Assembly: GCF_000473265.1 (NCBI RefSeq)
Contig: NZ_KI421511.1
Span: 8,084,151 to 8,148,150 of the forward strand
DNA length: 64,000 bases
Direction: 5' to 3'
Origin: Amycolatopsis thermoflava N1165
GTDB lineage: Bacteria; Actinomycetota; Actinomycetes; Mycobacteriales; Pseudonocardiaceae
The notes under the pieces were generated by a model, which saw nothing but the letters and a program-made list of their open reading frames with translations, had not been told where the DNA came from and searched no databases. Shown one piece after another: positions 48,214 to 57,148 of the stretch. Both the position numbers and the translations under genes were made by a program. How positions within the stretch are numbered: position 1 is the first letter of the stretch; each line of letters starts with the position of its first letter.

Positions 48214-50856
48214 GTGGAATGGACCGAGACGACCAGGGCGATCTTCGTGCCCTCGGACCCGCCCCGGGACGGCGTGCTCGCCGTCTGGGGCGACGAGCCG
48301 GGGCCGACGCCGGTCGAGCTCGTGCTGCCCGCAGGCGCCGGGAAGTCGTTCCGCCGCGCCAGGGTCGACGCGCACGTCCTCCCGCTGGCCGACGCCATCC
48401 CGCGCCTGCTCGCCGATCCCGGACCCTCGCTCGGCGCCTGGTCCGCCGCTGTGTCCGCGGGCGTCGACCTCGTCGAGCGCGGCCGGTTCCTGCCCGCCGG
48501 ATCATCGTCCGAAGTGGACTCCTGGCGCGCCGGGCCGCTCGACGCCGCCGACGAGGAACTCCTGCGCGACCTGGCCGCCGCGCTGCCGCCCGAGGCGCAC
48601 GCCCTCCCGCTGTCCGGCCTCAAACGCATCCGCCTGCACTCGCCGGAAACGCTCGTCCGCGCGCTCTGGGACGCCACCGCCGACGTGCTCGTCCGCGGCC
48701 CGGCGGACGGGCGCGACGCGCGGCTCCAGCTCCGCGTGGAGGTGCGCGACACCGACGACGGCTTCGCGTTCGCCGGCGTTCTCGCCCTGCGCAGCTCCGT
48801 CGACCCCAGCCTGGTCGTCGACGCGGCCGAGTTGCGGGACGCGCCGGCCGCTGTCCGGCGCCGTTTCGGCGAGCAGGTCGAGGCCCAGCTGCTCATCGGT
48901 CTCCGGCGGGGCGCCCGCGCGTGGCCTCCGCTCGGCCGCGTGCTCGACGCGGCGGCCACCGGCGAGCTGCTCCTCGACGACGACGAGGTCGTGGAACTGC
49001 TCGACGGCAGGGCCGGTGCGCTCGCCGCCGCCGGCGTCGAGGTGCTGTGGCCGCGTGGCATGGCCGGCGAACCGGTGCGGGCCAAGGCGAGCGTCACGCC
49101 GTCGCCGGGCAGCGCGGGCGGCGGCGTGTTCCGGCTGACCGACCTGCTGCGGTTCCGCTGGCAGCTCAGCCTCGGCGGCGAAGCCCTCACCGAGGCCGAG
49201 GTCACCGCGCTCGCCGAGGCCAAGCGGCCACTGGTCCGGCTGCGCGGGCAGTGGGTGCGCGCCGACCCGTTCCTGTCCGCCCGTCTGCGCCGGGCGGGCC
49301 GCACGGTGACCGGCGCGCAGGCCCTGGCCGCGGCCCTCACCGGCGAGCTGGAGGTCGGCGACGAGCAGCTGGACTTCGCCGCCCCGCCCGCCCTCGACGG
49401 TCTCGTGGAGCGGCTGCGCGCGCCCGCCGGGCCGGTGGAGCCGGCCACCGACCTGCAGGCCACCCTGCGGCCCTACCAGCGCGCCGGGCTGTCCTGGCTG
49501 GCAAGGATGACCGAGCTGGGGCTCGGCGGGATCCTCGCCGACGACATGGGCCTCGGCAAGACCATCCAGCTCATCGCGCTGCACCTGCACCGCCGGACGC
49601 TCCGGGCCGGGCCGACACTGGTGCTGTGCCCGACCTCGCTGCTCGGCAACTGGGAGCGCGAGTTCGCCCGGTTCGCGCCGAAGGTGCCGGTGCGGCGCTT
49701 CCACGGCGGGCGGCGGCACCTGGACGACCTGGAGCCGGACGAGGTCGTGCTCGCCACGTACGGGGTGCTGCGCCGCGACCGGGCCACACTGTCCGAAGTG
49801 GACTGGGGGCTGGCCGCGGCGGACGAGGCGCAGCACGTCAAGAACCCGCTGTCAGTGACGGCCAGGGAACTGCGGCGGATCCCGGCCGCGGCGCGGGTCG
49901 CGCTGACCGGCACGCCGGTCGAGAACCGGCTCACCGAGCTGTGGTCCATCCTGGACTGGACGACGCCCGGCCTGCTCGGCACGCTCGAGCACTTCCGCCG
50001 CACGATCGCGCGCCCGGTCGAACGCGACCGTGACGCCGGCAGCGTCGAGCGCCTCGCGGCGACGGTGCGGCCGTTCCTGTTGCGGCGGCGCAAGACCGAC
50101 CCGGACATCGCGCCGGAGCTGCCGAGCAAGACCGAGACCGACCGGTACGTGCCGCTGACCGCCGAGCAGGCCACCCTGTACGAGGCGGTGGTGCGGGAGA
50201 ACCTCGCGAAGATCCGCGAGTCGCGGGGTGTGCAGCGGCGCGGGCAGGTGCTCAAGCTGCTCACCGAGCTGAAGCAGATCTGCAACCACCCGGCGCAGTA
50301 CCTCAAGGAGAGCGGGCCGGTCGCCGGGCGGTCGGGCAAGCTCGCCGCGTTCGAGGAGCTGCTGGACGTGATCCTCGACGAGGGCGAGAGCGTGCTGGTG
50401 TTCAGCCAGTACGTGCAGCTGTGCCGGCTGCTGGAGACGCGGCTGGCCGAGCGGGGGCTGCCGGTGCAGCTGCTGTCCGGCGCCGACCCGGCGCGGCAGC
50501 GGGACGAGATGGTGGCGCGGTTCCAGCGCGGTGACGCGCCGGTGTTCCTGCTGTCGCTCAAGGCCGGAGGCGTCGGGCTGAACCTCACCCGCGCCACCCA
50601 CGTGATCCACTACGACCGGTGGTGGAACCCGGCGGTCGAGGACCAGGCGACCGACCGGGCGCACCGGATCGGGCAGGACCGGCCGGTGCAGGTCCACCGG
50701 CTCATCGCGGAGGGCACTCTGGAGGAGCGGATCGCCACGGTGCTTGCCGAGAAGCGCGGCTTGGCCGAAGCCGTGGTCGGCGCGGGGGAGGACTGGATCA
50801 CCGACCTGACCGACGACGAGCTGACGGCGCTCGTGCGACTGGGGCAGCCAGGCTGA
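48214..50856 (+). CDS. SNF2-family DEAD/H helicase
   Basis: An 880-residue superfamily 2 ATPase that would remodel nucleic acid-protein complexes. The N-terminal 430 residues form the SNF2-associated region found in bacterial HepA-like proteins. The motor has motif I ILADDMGLGKTIQLIAL, motif II AAADEAQHVKN (DEAQ box), motif III ALTGTPVENRL, and C-terminal motifs VLVFSQYVQLCRLLETRL, FLLSLKAGGVGLNLTRA and DQATDRAHRIGQDRPVQVHR. GTG at 48214 is chosen with AGGG about eight bases upstream; GTG at 48205 is an alternative. The SWIM zinc-finger partner often encoded beside it is not in this window. Confidence 0.92.
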   Translation: MEWTETTRAIFVPSDPPRDGVLAVWGDEPGPTPVELVLPAGAGKSFRRARVDAHVLPLADAIPRLLADPGPSLGAWSAAVSAGVDLVERGRFLPAGSSSEVDSWRAGPLDAADEELLRDLAAALPPEAHALPLSGLKRIRLHSPETLVRALWDATADVLVRGPADGRDARLQLRVEVRDTDDGFAFAGVLALRSSVDPSLVVDAAELRDAPAAVRRRFGEQVEAQLLIGLRRGARAWPPLGRVLDAAATGELLLDDDEVVELLDGRAGALAAAGVEVLWPRGMAGEPVRAKASVTPSPGSAGGGVFRLTDLLRFRWQLSLGGEALTEAEVTALAEAKRPLVRLRGQWVRADPFLSARLRRAGRTVTGAQALAAALTGELEVGDEQLDFAAPPALDGLVERLRAPAGPVEPATDLQATLRPYQRAGLSWLARMTELGLGGILADDMGLGKTIQLIALHLHRRTLRAGPTLVLCPTSLLGNWEREFARFAPKVPVRRFHGGRRHLDDLEPDEVVLATYGVLRRDRATLSEVDWGLAAADEAQHVKNPLSVTARELRRIPAAARVALTGTPVENRLTELWSILDWTTPGLLGTLEHFRRTIARPVERDRDAGSVERLAATVRPFLLRRRKTDPDIAPELPSKTETDRYVPLTAEQATLYEAVVRENLAKIRESRGVQRRGQVLKLLTELKQICNHPAQYLKESGPVAGRSGKLAAFEELLDVILDEGESVLVFSQYVQLCRLLETRLAERGLPVQLLSGADPARQRDEMVARFQRGDAPVFLLSLKAGGVGLNLTRATHVIHYDRWWNPAVEDQATDRAHRIGQDRPVQVHRLIAEGTLEERIATVLAEKRGLAEAVVGAGEDWITDLTDDELTALVRLGQPG

Positions 50857-50999
50857 CAACGGGCGACCCTGGGGGCGCGGGGAATGAGGCGAGCGCCCGG
50901 CGCGGGGAGGGCTTGCCTACCGGGCGCACCCGCGCAAGACGATGTGCCGGTCATCCACGTTGGTTCGCGGTCGGCTGGTGCCGGCCGGGCGCTCCGAGA

Positions 51000-52244
51000 T
51001 CACCCGCGCTTGTCGCGCAGCCAGCGGAGGTACGTCCAGTCCAGGAAGCGCTCCACGCCGCGCACCACGTGCGCCGACCGGATCGACGGGAACACGTCGA
51101 ACGCGTGCTGCGCGCCCGGCAGTTCGGCGTACGCCACCGGCTGCTCCGAGGTCTCCCGCAGGCGGCGGACGAACTCCCGCGCCTCGCGGACCGGCACCAG
51201 CGAGTCGTGCGCCCCGTGGATCACGAAGAACGGCGGCGCCTTCTCGGTGATCCGGTCCAGCGGCGACGCGGCGATGTAGTCGTCCAGGAACCGCACCGGG
51301 TCCTTGCCCACCACGTACCTCGCCAGCAGCCCGTGCAGCCGCTGTTTGCTCGCCGTCGAACCGCTCGTCGCGGCGAAGTCGTACACGCCGTAGTGCGGGG
51401 CGCACGCCTGCACGGACGTGTCGGCGTCGGCGAAACCCGGCTGCAGGCCGGCGTCGTTCGGGGTCAGCGCCAGCAGCGCCGCCAGGTGACCGCCCGCCGA
51501 ACCACCCGTCGCGGCCAGGAACGACGGATCACCCCCGTACTCATGAATGTGCTCGCGGATCCACGCCACGGCCCGCTTCACGCCGACGATGTGGTCCGGC
51601 CAGCGCGCCTTGGGCGACAGCGGGTAGTTCACCGCCACGCACACCCAGCCGCGCTGCGCCATGTGCAGCATCAGCGGGATGCCCTGGTGGTCCTTGCTGT
51701 CGATCATCCACGCGCCACCGTGGATCTGCAGCAGCACCGGCCGCCCCTCGACCGGCTCGCGCGGCCGGTAGATGTCCATCAGGAACCGCTTGCCGCCCGG
51801 CGCGTACGCCAGGTTCCGGTCCCGCCGCACCTCCGGGTTGCGCATCCGGAACGGCAGCACCAGCTGCCCCCACGGCGTCGCCAGGTCCTTCGCGTCCGGC
51901 GGGCGCGACAGGTCCGCCACGTACTTCGGCCCGAGCGCCTCGGCCAGCGCGTCCTCGACCGCGCCCCTGGCCCGTTGCGAGGTGACGATCAGCGACCCCA
52001 GCCCGGCGGCCGACGCCGCTGCCAGCCCCAGGCCGATCCGGTCCTGCACGGACCGCGCCCCGTGCCGCGCCAGGTGCGCCGCCGTGTCGGCCGCGGTCAG
52101 CGCGAGCAGGTGCGGCGCCAGCTCACCGGTCAGCCACCCGGCGAAGAACGCGGGCACCGAGGCGCGCACCCCCGGCACCGGGCGAAGGGCGTTCGCGGTC
52201 AGGGCGAGCTGGACCGCCCGCCTGGTGAGGAATCGCGGTCGCAT
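51000..52244 (-). CDS. HSL-family alpha/beta-hydrolase (LipM-like esterase)
   Basis: A 414-residue esterase/lipase. About 130 N-terminal residues are hydrophobic and helical and may bind the membrane. The hydrolase domain has the oxyanion-hole motif QIHGGAWMIDSKDHQG, the nucleophile elbow AATGGSAGGHLAALLA, the Asp in VIHGAHDSLVPVREA and the His in LPGAQHAFDVF, a complete catalytic triad. The layout resembles mycobacterial LipM-type esterases. It is divergent from the wax-ester synthase gene, with 38 bp between starts, consistent with joint control of neutral-lipid turnover (inference). Confidence 0.88.
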   Translation of the reverse strand: MRPRFLTRRAVQLALTANALRPVPGVRASVPAFFAGWLTGELAPHLLALTAADTAAHLARHGARSVQDRIGLGLAAASAAGLGSLIVTSQRARGAVEDALAEALGPKYVADLSRPPDAKDLATPWGQLVLPFRMRNPEVRRDRNLAYAPGGKRFLMDIYRPREPVEGRPVLLQIHGGAWMIDSKDHQGIPLMLHMAQRGWVCVAVNYPLSPKARWPDHIVGVKRAVAWIREHIHEYGGDPSFLAATGGSAGGHLAALLALTPNDAGLQPGFADADTSVQACAPHYGVYDFAATSGSTASKQRLHGLLARYVVGKDPVRFLDDYIAASPLDRITEKAPPFFVIHGAHDSLVPVREAREFVRRLRETSEQPVAYAELPGAQHAFDVFPSIRSAHVVRGVERFLDWTYLRWLRDKRG

Positions 52245-52270
52245 ACCCCGTGATCGTAGTCAGTTTCGCC

Positions 52271-52276
52271 TACCCT
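52271..52276 (+). promoter_or_regulatory. -10 box for a leaderless wax-ester synthase mRNA
   Basis: TACCCT is followed by six bases (GGGAGG) and then the GTG. The G-rich stretch abuts the start codon, too close for a Shine-Dalgarno site, while the -10 spacing fits a transcript starting at the GTG. Confidence 0.4.
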
Positions 52277-52282
52277 GGGAGG

Positions 52283-53680
52283 GTGCGACCGCTGTCTGGA
52301 CTCGACGCCAGTTTCCTGTACCTGGAAACGTCTTCGCAGGTGCTGCACGTGTGCGGGCTGCTCACGCTGGACGGATCGACCATACCGGGCGGATATCGCT
52401 TCCCCGAGTTCAAGCGGCGGCTCGCCGAGCGCATCGCCGCGATCCCGGAGTTCCGCCGGAAACTGCACAATTCGCCGCTGAACTTCCTGCACCCGGTGTG
52501 GGTGGAGGACGAGGCGTTCGACATCGACCACCACCTGCACCGCGTCGCCGTCCCCGCGCCGGGCGACCGCGAGACGCTGGCCGAGCTGTGCGCCCACTTC
52601 GCCGGCCAGCCGCTCAACCGCGGCCGCCCGCTGTGGGAGCTGTACGTGATCGAGGGGCTGCCCGGCGACGGTGTCGCGGTGATGTTCAAGATGCACCACG
52701 CGACCGTCGACGGCGTCGGCGGCGCGAACCTGATCGCCTACCTGGCAGGCACCGAACCGGGTGAACTTCCGCCGCTGCCCGAGCCCGAACCCAACCTCGC
52801 GCCGCCCTCGCACCTCGAACTGCTCAAGACCAGCGTCGGCGAGCTGGCGCGGCGGCCGGTGGAGCTGGCGAAGCTGCTGCCCGGCCTGGCGAGCATGGCG
52901 CCCCGCTGGATCGGCCGCGCCCTGCGCCGCCAGGGCATGCCGGTGCCGTTCACCGCGCCGCGCACCTCGTTCAACTCCACCATCTCCAGCGTCCGCGCCA
53001 TCGCCTACAGCACGGTCGAGCTGGACGACGTCAAGACCGTGAAGAACGCCTTCGGGGTGAAGGTGAACGACGTGGTCCTGGCGTTGTGCGCGGGCGCGCT
53101 GCGCCGCTACCTGGACGCGCGCGGCGAGCTGCCCAAGGACCCGCTGGTGGCGACCGTCCCGGTGTCGACGCTGGACCGCACCAGCCAGGAGGGCGACAGC
53201 AACAACAAGGTGTCCGCGTTCTTCGCGACCCTGCCCACCCACCTGCCGGAGTCCGCCGCCCGGGTCTACGCGGTCGCGGAGAGCAACCGCCAGGCCAAGG
53301 AGCACCACCACGAGATCGACGCGGACATGCTGCAGGACTGGGCCCAGTTCGCCGCGCCCGGCCTGTTCGGGCTCGCAGTGCGGGCCTACGCGGCGCTGCG
53401 GCTGGCCGACAAGCACCCGGTGGTGCACAACCTGGTCGTCTCCAACGTGCCCGGACCGCCGATGCCGCTGTACTTCGTCGGCGCGCGGGTGACGGCCTTC
53501 TACCCGCTCGGCCCGGTGTTCCACGGCGCCGGGTTGAACGTGACCGTGCTGTCCTACGCCGGGAAGGTTGACATCGGGCTCCTCGCGGCACGAGAACTCG
53601 TTCCAGATCTGTGGGCGCTGGCCGACGCGATGCGGGACGAGATGAAGGAACTGCTGGACGCGGCCTCGGCTCTTGCCTGA
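52283..53680 (+). CDS. Wax ester synthase/diacylglycerol acyltransferase (WS/DGAT)
   Basis: Esterifies fatty alcohols or diacylglycerol with acyl-CoA, forming storage lipid at the membrane. The 465-residue protein begins VRPLSGLDASFLYLET, has the catalytic HHxxxDG motif as MFKMHHATVDGVGG near residue 140, and the second-domain markers VNDVVLALCAGALRRYL and VSNVPGPPMPLYFVGA (the PLW-like and ND-motif regions). Start GTG 52283 gives the family N-terminus. A steroid-degrading actinomycete would use such an enzyme to store excess acyl-CoA. The KstR box that follows belongs to the next operon. Confidence 0.93.
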   Translation: MRPLSGLDASFLYLETSSQVLHVCGLLTLDGSTIPGGYRFPEFKRRLAERIAAIPEFRRKLHNSPLNFLHPVWVEDEAFDIDHHLHRVAVPAPGDRETLAELCAHFAGQPLNRGRPLWELYVIEGLPGDGVAVMFKMHHATVDGVGGANLIAYLAGTEPGELPPLPEPEPNLAPPSHLELLKTSVGELARRPVELAKLLPGLASMAPRWIGRALRRQGMPVPFTAPRTSFNSTISSVRAIAYSTVELDDVKTVKNAFGVKVNDVVLALCAGALRRYLDARGELPKDPLVATVPVSTLDRTSQEGDSNNKVSAFFATLPTHLPESAARVYAVAESNRQAKEHHHEIDADMLQDWAQFAAPGLFGLAVRAYAALRLADKHPVVHNLVVSNVPGPPMPLYFVGARVTAFYPLGPVFHGAGLNVTVLSYAGKVDIGLLAARELVPDLWALADAMRDEMKELLDAASALA

Positions 53681-53701
53681 ACGCGGCTCCTCGGCTAAGA
53701 C

Positions 53702-53715
53702 TAGAACAGGTTTCA
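53702..53715. promoter_or_regulatory. KstR box, perfect match, chs operon
   Basis: TAGAACAGGTTTCA matches TnnAACnnGTTnnA exactly and lies 22 bases upstream of the chsE1 start, placing the five-gene side-chain operon under KstR. Confidence 0.88.
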
Positions 53716-53737
53716 GTCTTGTAGCCGAGGAGCCGGT

Positions 53738-54760
53738 GTGGACTTCACCCTGGACGCGACCCGGGCCGAGATCGCCGCGCTGACCGCGGACGTCCTCGCC
53801 AGGGACCCCGAGCACGCCTGGCAGGCGCTGGCGAAGGCCGGCCTGCTCGCGCTCGCCCTGCCCGAGGAGCTGGGCGGGGACGGGCTCGGCCCGGCCGAGG
53901 TCGCGGTGGTGCTGACCGAGGTCGGCCGGGCGGGCGCGCAGGTGCCCGTGCTCGCCGCACTCGCGCTCGGGGTGCTGCCGCTGAACCGGATGGGCAGCCC
54001 GGAGCAGCGTGCGCGGTGGCTGCCGGAGATCGCGTCGGGCGAGGTCGTCGTCACGGCCGCGCCGCACGAGCCGTCCCGGCCGTTCGCCGCGGAGCCCTCG
54101 ACCGAGGCCGTCGCCGTGGACGGCGGCTGGGCGCTGACCGGGACGAAGACCCTGGTGCCGTCGCTGGCGCAGGCCCGGTGCGTCCTCGTGCCCGCGACGC
54201 TGCCGTGGGGACCGGGCGTGTTCCTCGTCGATCCGCGGGCCGAGGGCGCGGAGGTGCACGGCACGTCGTTGCGGCTGTCCGGCGTCCGGGTGGGTGAGGC
54301 GGACCTGCTGCGGGACGGCTCGCTCGCGGACCTGCGCCGGTTCACGCTCGCCGGCGCGGTCGCGCTCGGCGACGGCGCGGTGGCCGGAGCGCTGGCGCTG
54401 ACCACCGCGCACGTGCGGCAGCGCGAGCAGTTCGGCCGTCCACTTGCGACGTTCCAGGCGGTGGCGCAGCAGATCGCGGACGTCTACATCGCCTCCCGAA
54501 CGCTGCACCTGGCCGCGTTGTCCGCGGTGTGGCGGCTCGACGAGGGGCTCGACGCGGACGAGGACCTGGCGATCGCCGCGTACTGGCTCGCCGAGGAGGC
54601 GCCCAAGGCGCTCGCGGTGTGCCACCACCTGCACGGCGGCCTCGGCGTCGACATCACCTACCCGCTGCACCGCCACTACGGGCTGGTCAAGGAGCTCGCC
54701 GCGCTGACCGGCGGCGCGAGCGAGCGGCTGGACCGGCTCGGCGACCTGGTGGAGGCCTGA
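53738..54760 (+). CDS. chsE1: Steroid acyl-CoA dehydrogenase alpha subunit ChsE1 (FadE28-like)
   Basis: A 340-residue acyl-CoA dehydrogenase-fold subunit. In M. tuberculosis FadE28 pairs with FadE29 as an alpha2beta2 enzyme that desaturates the three-carbon steroid side chain (3-oxo-pregn-4-ene-20-carboxyl-CoA). It begins MDFTLDATRAEIAALTADVL and keeps REQFGRPLATFQAVAQQIAD and CHHLHGGLGVDITYPLHRHY. It lacks a full set of active-site motifs, as expected for a heteromeric partner. GAGGAG lies five bases before the GTG. Gene order matches the mycobacterial igr locus, although no cyp125 precedes it here. Confidence 0.9.
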   Translation: MDFTLDATRAEIAALTADVLARDPEHAWQALAKAGLLALALPEELGGDGLGPAEVAVVLTEVGRAGAQVPVLAALALGVLPLNRMGSPEQRARWLPEIASGEVVVTAAPHEPSRPFAAEPSTEAVAVDGGWALTGTKTLVPSLAQARCVLVPATLPWGPGVFLVDPRAEGAEVHGTSLRLSGVRVGEADLLRDGSLADLRRFTLAGAVALGDGAVAGALALTTAHVRQREQFGRPLATFQAVAQQIADVYIASRTLHLAALSAVWRLDEGLDADEDLAIAAYWLAEEAPKALAVCHHLHGGLGVDITYPLHRHYGLVKELAALTGGASERLDRLGDLVEA

Positions 54761-55902
54761 TGCACATCGAACTGACCGCGCCGCAACGGAAACTGCGTGA
54801 CGAGCTGCGCGAGTACTTCGCCGGGCTGATCACGCCGGAGGAGCGGCAGGCGCTGCTCCGCGAGCGGCACGGCGAGGTCTACCGCCGCATCGTGCGCCGG
54901 ATGGGCAGCGACGGGCGGCTCGGCGTCGGCTGGCCCGAGGAGTACGGCGGCGGCGGGTTCGGCGACCTGGAGCAGCACATCTTCGCCGACGAGGCCGCGC
55001 GCGCCGACGTGCAGCTGCCGTCGGTGACGCTGCAGACGGTCGGGCCGACCCTGCAGGAGTACGGCACGCCGGAGCAGAAGGCGTTCTTCCTGCCGAAGAT
55101 CCTCGCCGGGGAGGTGCACTTCGCGATCGGCTACACCGAACCCGAAGCGGGCACCGACCTCGCGTCCCTGCGCACCACCGCGGTACGCGACGGCGATTCC
55201 TACCTGGTCAACGGGCAGAAGATCTTCACGACCGGCGGGCACGACGCCGACTACGTCTGGCTCGCCGTGCGCACCGATCCGGACGCGCCCAAGCACAAGG
55301 GCATCTCGATCCTGATCGTCGACACCACCGACCCCGGCTACTCGTGGACGCCGATCATCACCTGCGACGGCGCACACCACGTCAACGCCACGTACTACTC
55401 CGATGTCCGGGTCCCGGTGTCGATGCGGGTCGGCGAGGAGAACCAGGGCTGGAAGCTGATCACCACCCAGCTCAACCACGAGCGGGTCATGCTCGGTCCC
55501 GCCGGGCGGATCGGCGGGCTCTACGACCGGGTGCGGGCCTGGGCCGCCGAGCGCGACCTGCTCGGCGAGCCCGACGTCCGCCGGGCGCTCGGCGAGACGC
55601 TCGCCGTGGTGCGGATCAACGAGCTGCTCAACTGGCAGGTCGCGGCCGCGGAGCTGGATGTCGCGGACGCCTCGGCGACCAAGGTGTTCGGCTCGGACCG
55701 CATCCAGCGGGTGGCGCGGCTGGTGGAGGAGATCGTGGCCCGGCACGGGGATCCGTCCGATCCGGGCACCGCCGCGCTCGCCGAGTGGCTGGACGTGCTG
55801 GCGCGGCGCAACATCGTGCTCACTTTCGGGGGTGGCGTGAACGAGATCCAGCGCGAGCTGATCGCGACGGCCGGACTGGGATTGCCGAGGGTGCCGCGAT
55901 GA
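54760..55902 (+). CDS. chsE2: Steroid acyl-CoA dehydrogenase beta subunit ChsE2 (FadE29-like)
   Basis: The 380-residue partner of ChsE1. Motifs include GVGWPEEYGGGGFGDLEQHI, FAIGYTEPEAGTDLASLRTT, NGQKIFTTGGHDADYVWLAV and the C-terminal NIVLTFGGGVNEIQRELIAT. In the mycobacterial complex the FadE29-type subunit supplies the catalytic base. Its ATG overlaps the chsE1 stop by one base, and its own stop overlaps the chsH2 ATG, so the subunits are translationally coupled. Confidence 0.92.
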   Translation: MHIELTAPQRKLRDELREYFAGLITPEERQALLRERHGEVYRRIVRRMGSDGRLGVGWPEEYGGGGFGDLEQHIFADEAARADVQLPSVTLQTVGPTLQEYGTPEQKAFFLPKILAGEVHFAIGYTEPEAGTDLASLRTTAVRDGDSYLVNGQKIFTTGGHDADYVWLAVRTDPDAPKHKGISILIVDTTDPGYSWTPIITCDGAHHVNATYYSDVRVPVSMRVGEENQGWKLITTQLNHERVMLGPAGRIGGLYDRVRAWAAERDLLGEPDVRRALGETLAVVRINELLNWQVAAAELDVADASATKVFGSDRIQRVARLVEEIVARHGDPSDPGTAALAEWLDVLARRNIVLTFGGGVNEIQRELIATAGLGLPRVPR

Positions 55903-56765
55903 GCGTCGAAGAGGCCGCTGCCCGGATCCGCGCGCAAGGCGAGTCGTCGCGCCGCCTGGCCCGTGATCCGGTGAACCAGGCGATGATCAACAACTGGGTC
56001 GAGGCGATCGGCGACGCCAACCCGCGGTACGCCGAGGGCGTCGCGCCGCCGGCCATGGTGCAGGTGTGGACGATGAACGGCCTGCACGGGCAGCGCGCGG
56101 CGGACGACCCGCTGGGCGCGATGATGGCCGTCCTCGACGAGGCCGGTTACACGTCGGTCGTCGCGACGAACTCCGAGCAGACCTACCACCGCTACCTGCG
56201 GGTCGGCGAGCACGTGTCGGCGTCGACAGCGCTGGAGTCGGTCGTGGGGCCGAAGCGGACCGCGCTGGGCGAGGGCTGGTTCGTCACCACCCGCACGTCC
56301 TGGTACGTCGGCGACGAACTGGTGGCCGACATGCTGTTCCGGGTGCTGAAGTTCGCGCCGCCCCCGTCCGCGCGGGGCGCGCTGCGGCCGGTGATCAGCC
56401 GGGACACCGAGTTCTTCTGGGAGGGCACGAAGGCCGGCGAGCTGCGGATCCAGCGCTGGGGCGATGTGCTGCGGCACCCGCCGGGGCCGATGCCGCCGGA
56501 CGGCGACCTGGACGCGAAACCGGATTGGGTGGTGGCGAGCGGGCGCGGCACGGTCCACAGCTACGTCGTGCACCACCGGCCGGCGGTGCCGGGCAAGCAG
56601 CTGCCGTTCGTGATCGCGCTGGTCGAGCTGGAGGAGGGGGTGCGGATGCTGGGCGAACTGGTCGGGGCCGATCCCGCGGAGGTCCACATCGGACTACCGG
56701 TGACCGCGACGTTCCTGAAGGTGGACGACGATCTGACGTTGCCGGCTTGGCGGGTGGCGCGATGA
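55899..56765 (+). CDS. chsH2: Steroid enoyl-CoA hydratase subunit ChsH2 (MaoC + DUF35)
   Basis: A 288-residue two-domain protein. Residues about 1-155 form a MaoC-type hot-dog domain (NNWVEAIGDANPRY, YTSVVATNSEQTYHRYLRVG), and about 170-288 an OB-fold DUF35 domain (FFWEGTKAGELRIQRWGDVL, LPFVIALVELEEGVRMLGEL). In M. tuberculosis ChsH1-ChsH2 hydrates the C17 side-chain enoyl-CoA, and the DUF35 domain docks the aldolase Ltp2. The usual DUF35 zinc-ribbon cysteines are absent here: the segment reads QRWGDVLRHPPGPMPP, and I find no CxxC in the chain. It overlaps both neighbours by four bases. Confidence 0.92.
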   Translation: MSVEEAAARIRAQGESSRRLARDPVNQAMINNWVEAIGDANPRYAEGVAPPAMVQVWTMNGLHGQRAADDPLGAMMAVLDEAGYTSVVATNSEQTYHRYLRVGEHVSASTALESVVGPKRTALGEGWFVTTRTSWYVGDELVADMLFRVLKFAPPPSARGALRPVISRDTEFFWEGTKAGELRIQRWGDVLRHPPGPMPPDGDLDAKPDWVVASGRGTVHSYVVHHRPAVPGKQLPFVIALVELEEGVRMLGELVGADPAEVHIGLPVTATFLKVDDDLTLPAWRVAR

Positions 56766-57148
56766 CCGCCGCCGGAACCGAGCTGCCCGAGCTGGTCTTC
56801 GACGTCACGCCCACGTTCGTGATCAGCACCGCGCTGGCGACGCGGGACTTCCAGGACGTGCACCACGACCGGGACGCGGCGGTCGCGCGCGGGTCGAAGG
56901 ACATCTTCCTCAACATCCTCACCGACACCGGGCTGGTGCAGCGGTTCGTGACGGACTGGGCGGGGCCGGACGCGCTGGTCCGGTCGATCAAGATCAAGCT
57001 CGGCGTGCCGTGCTACGCGGGGGACCGGCTGGTGTTCACCGGGCGGGTCGCGTCGGTCGAGGGGCGGGTCGCGGTCGTCGAGGTGACCGGGACCGGGCAG
57101 CTGGGGGCGCACGTGAGCGGGACGGTGACCGTGGAGCTGGCGGCATGA
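56762..57148 (+). CDS. chsH1: Steroid enoyl-CoA hydratase subunit ChsH1 (MaoC)
   Basis: A 128-residue single hot-dog subunit carrying the hydratase-2 catalytic pair in TRDFQDVHHDRDAA (Asp and His), with SKDIFLNILTDTGLVQRFVT following. It forms the active heteromer with ChsH2, which lacks these residues. It starts with ATG overlapping the chsH2 stop and ends overlapping the ltp2 start, each by four bases. Confidence 0.93.
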   Translation: MTAAGTELPELVFDVTPTFVISTALATRDFQDVHHDRDAAVARGSKDIFLNILTDTGLVQRFVTDWAGPDALVRSIKIKLGVPCYAGDRLVFTGRVASVEGRVAVVEVTGTGQLGAHVSGTVTVELAA

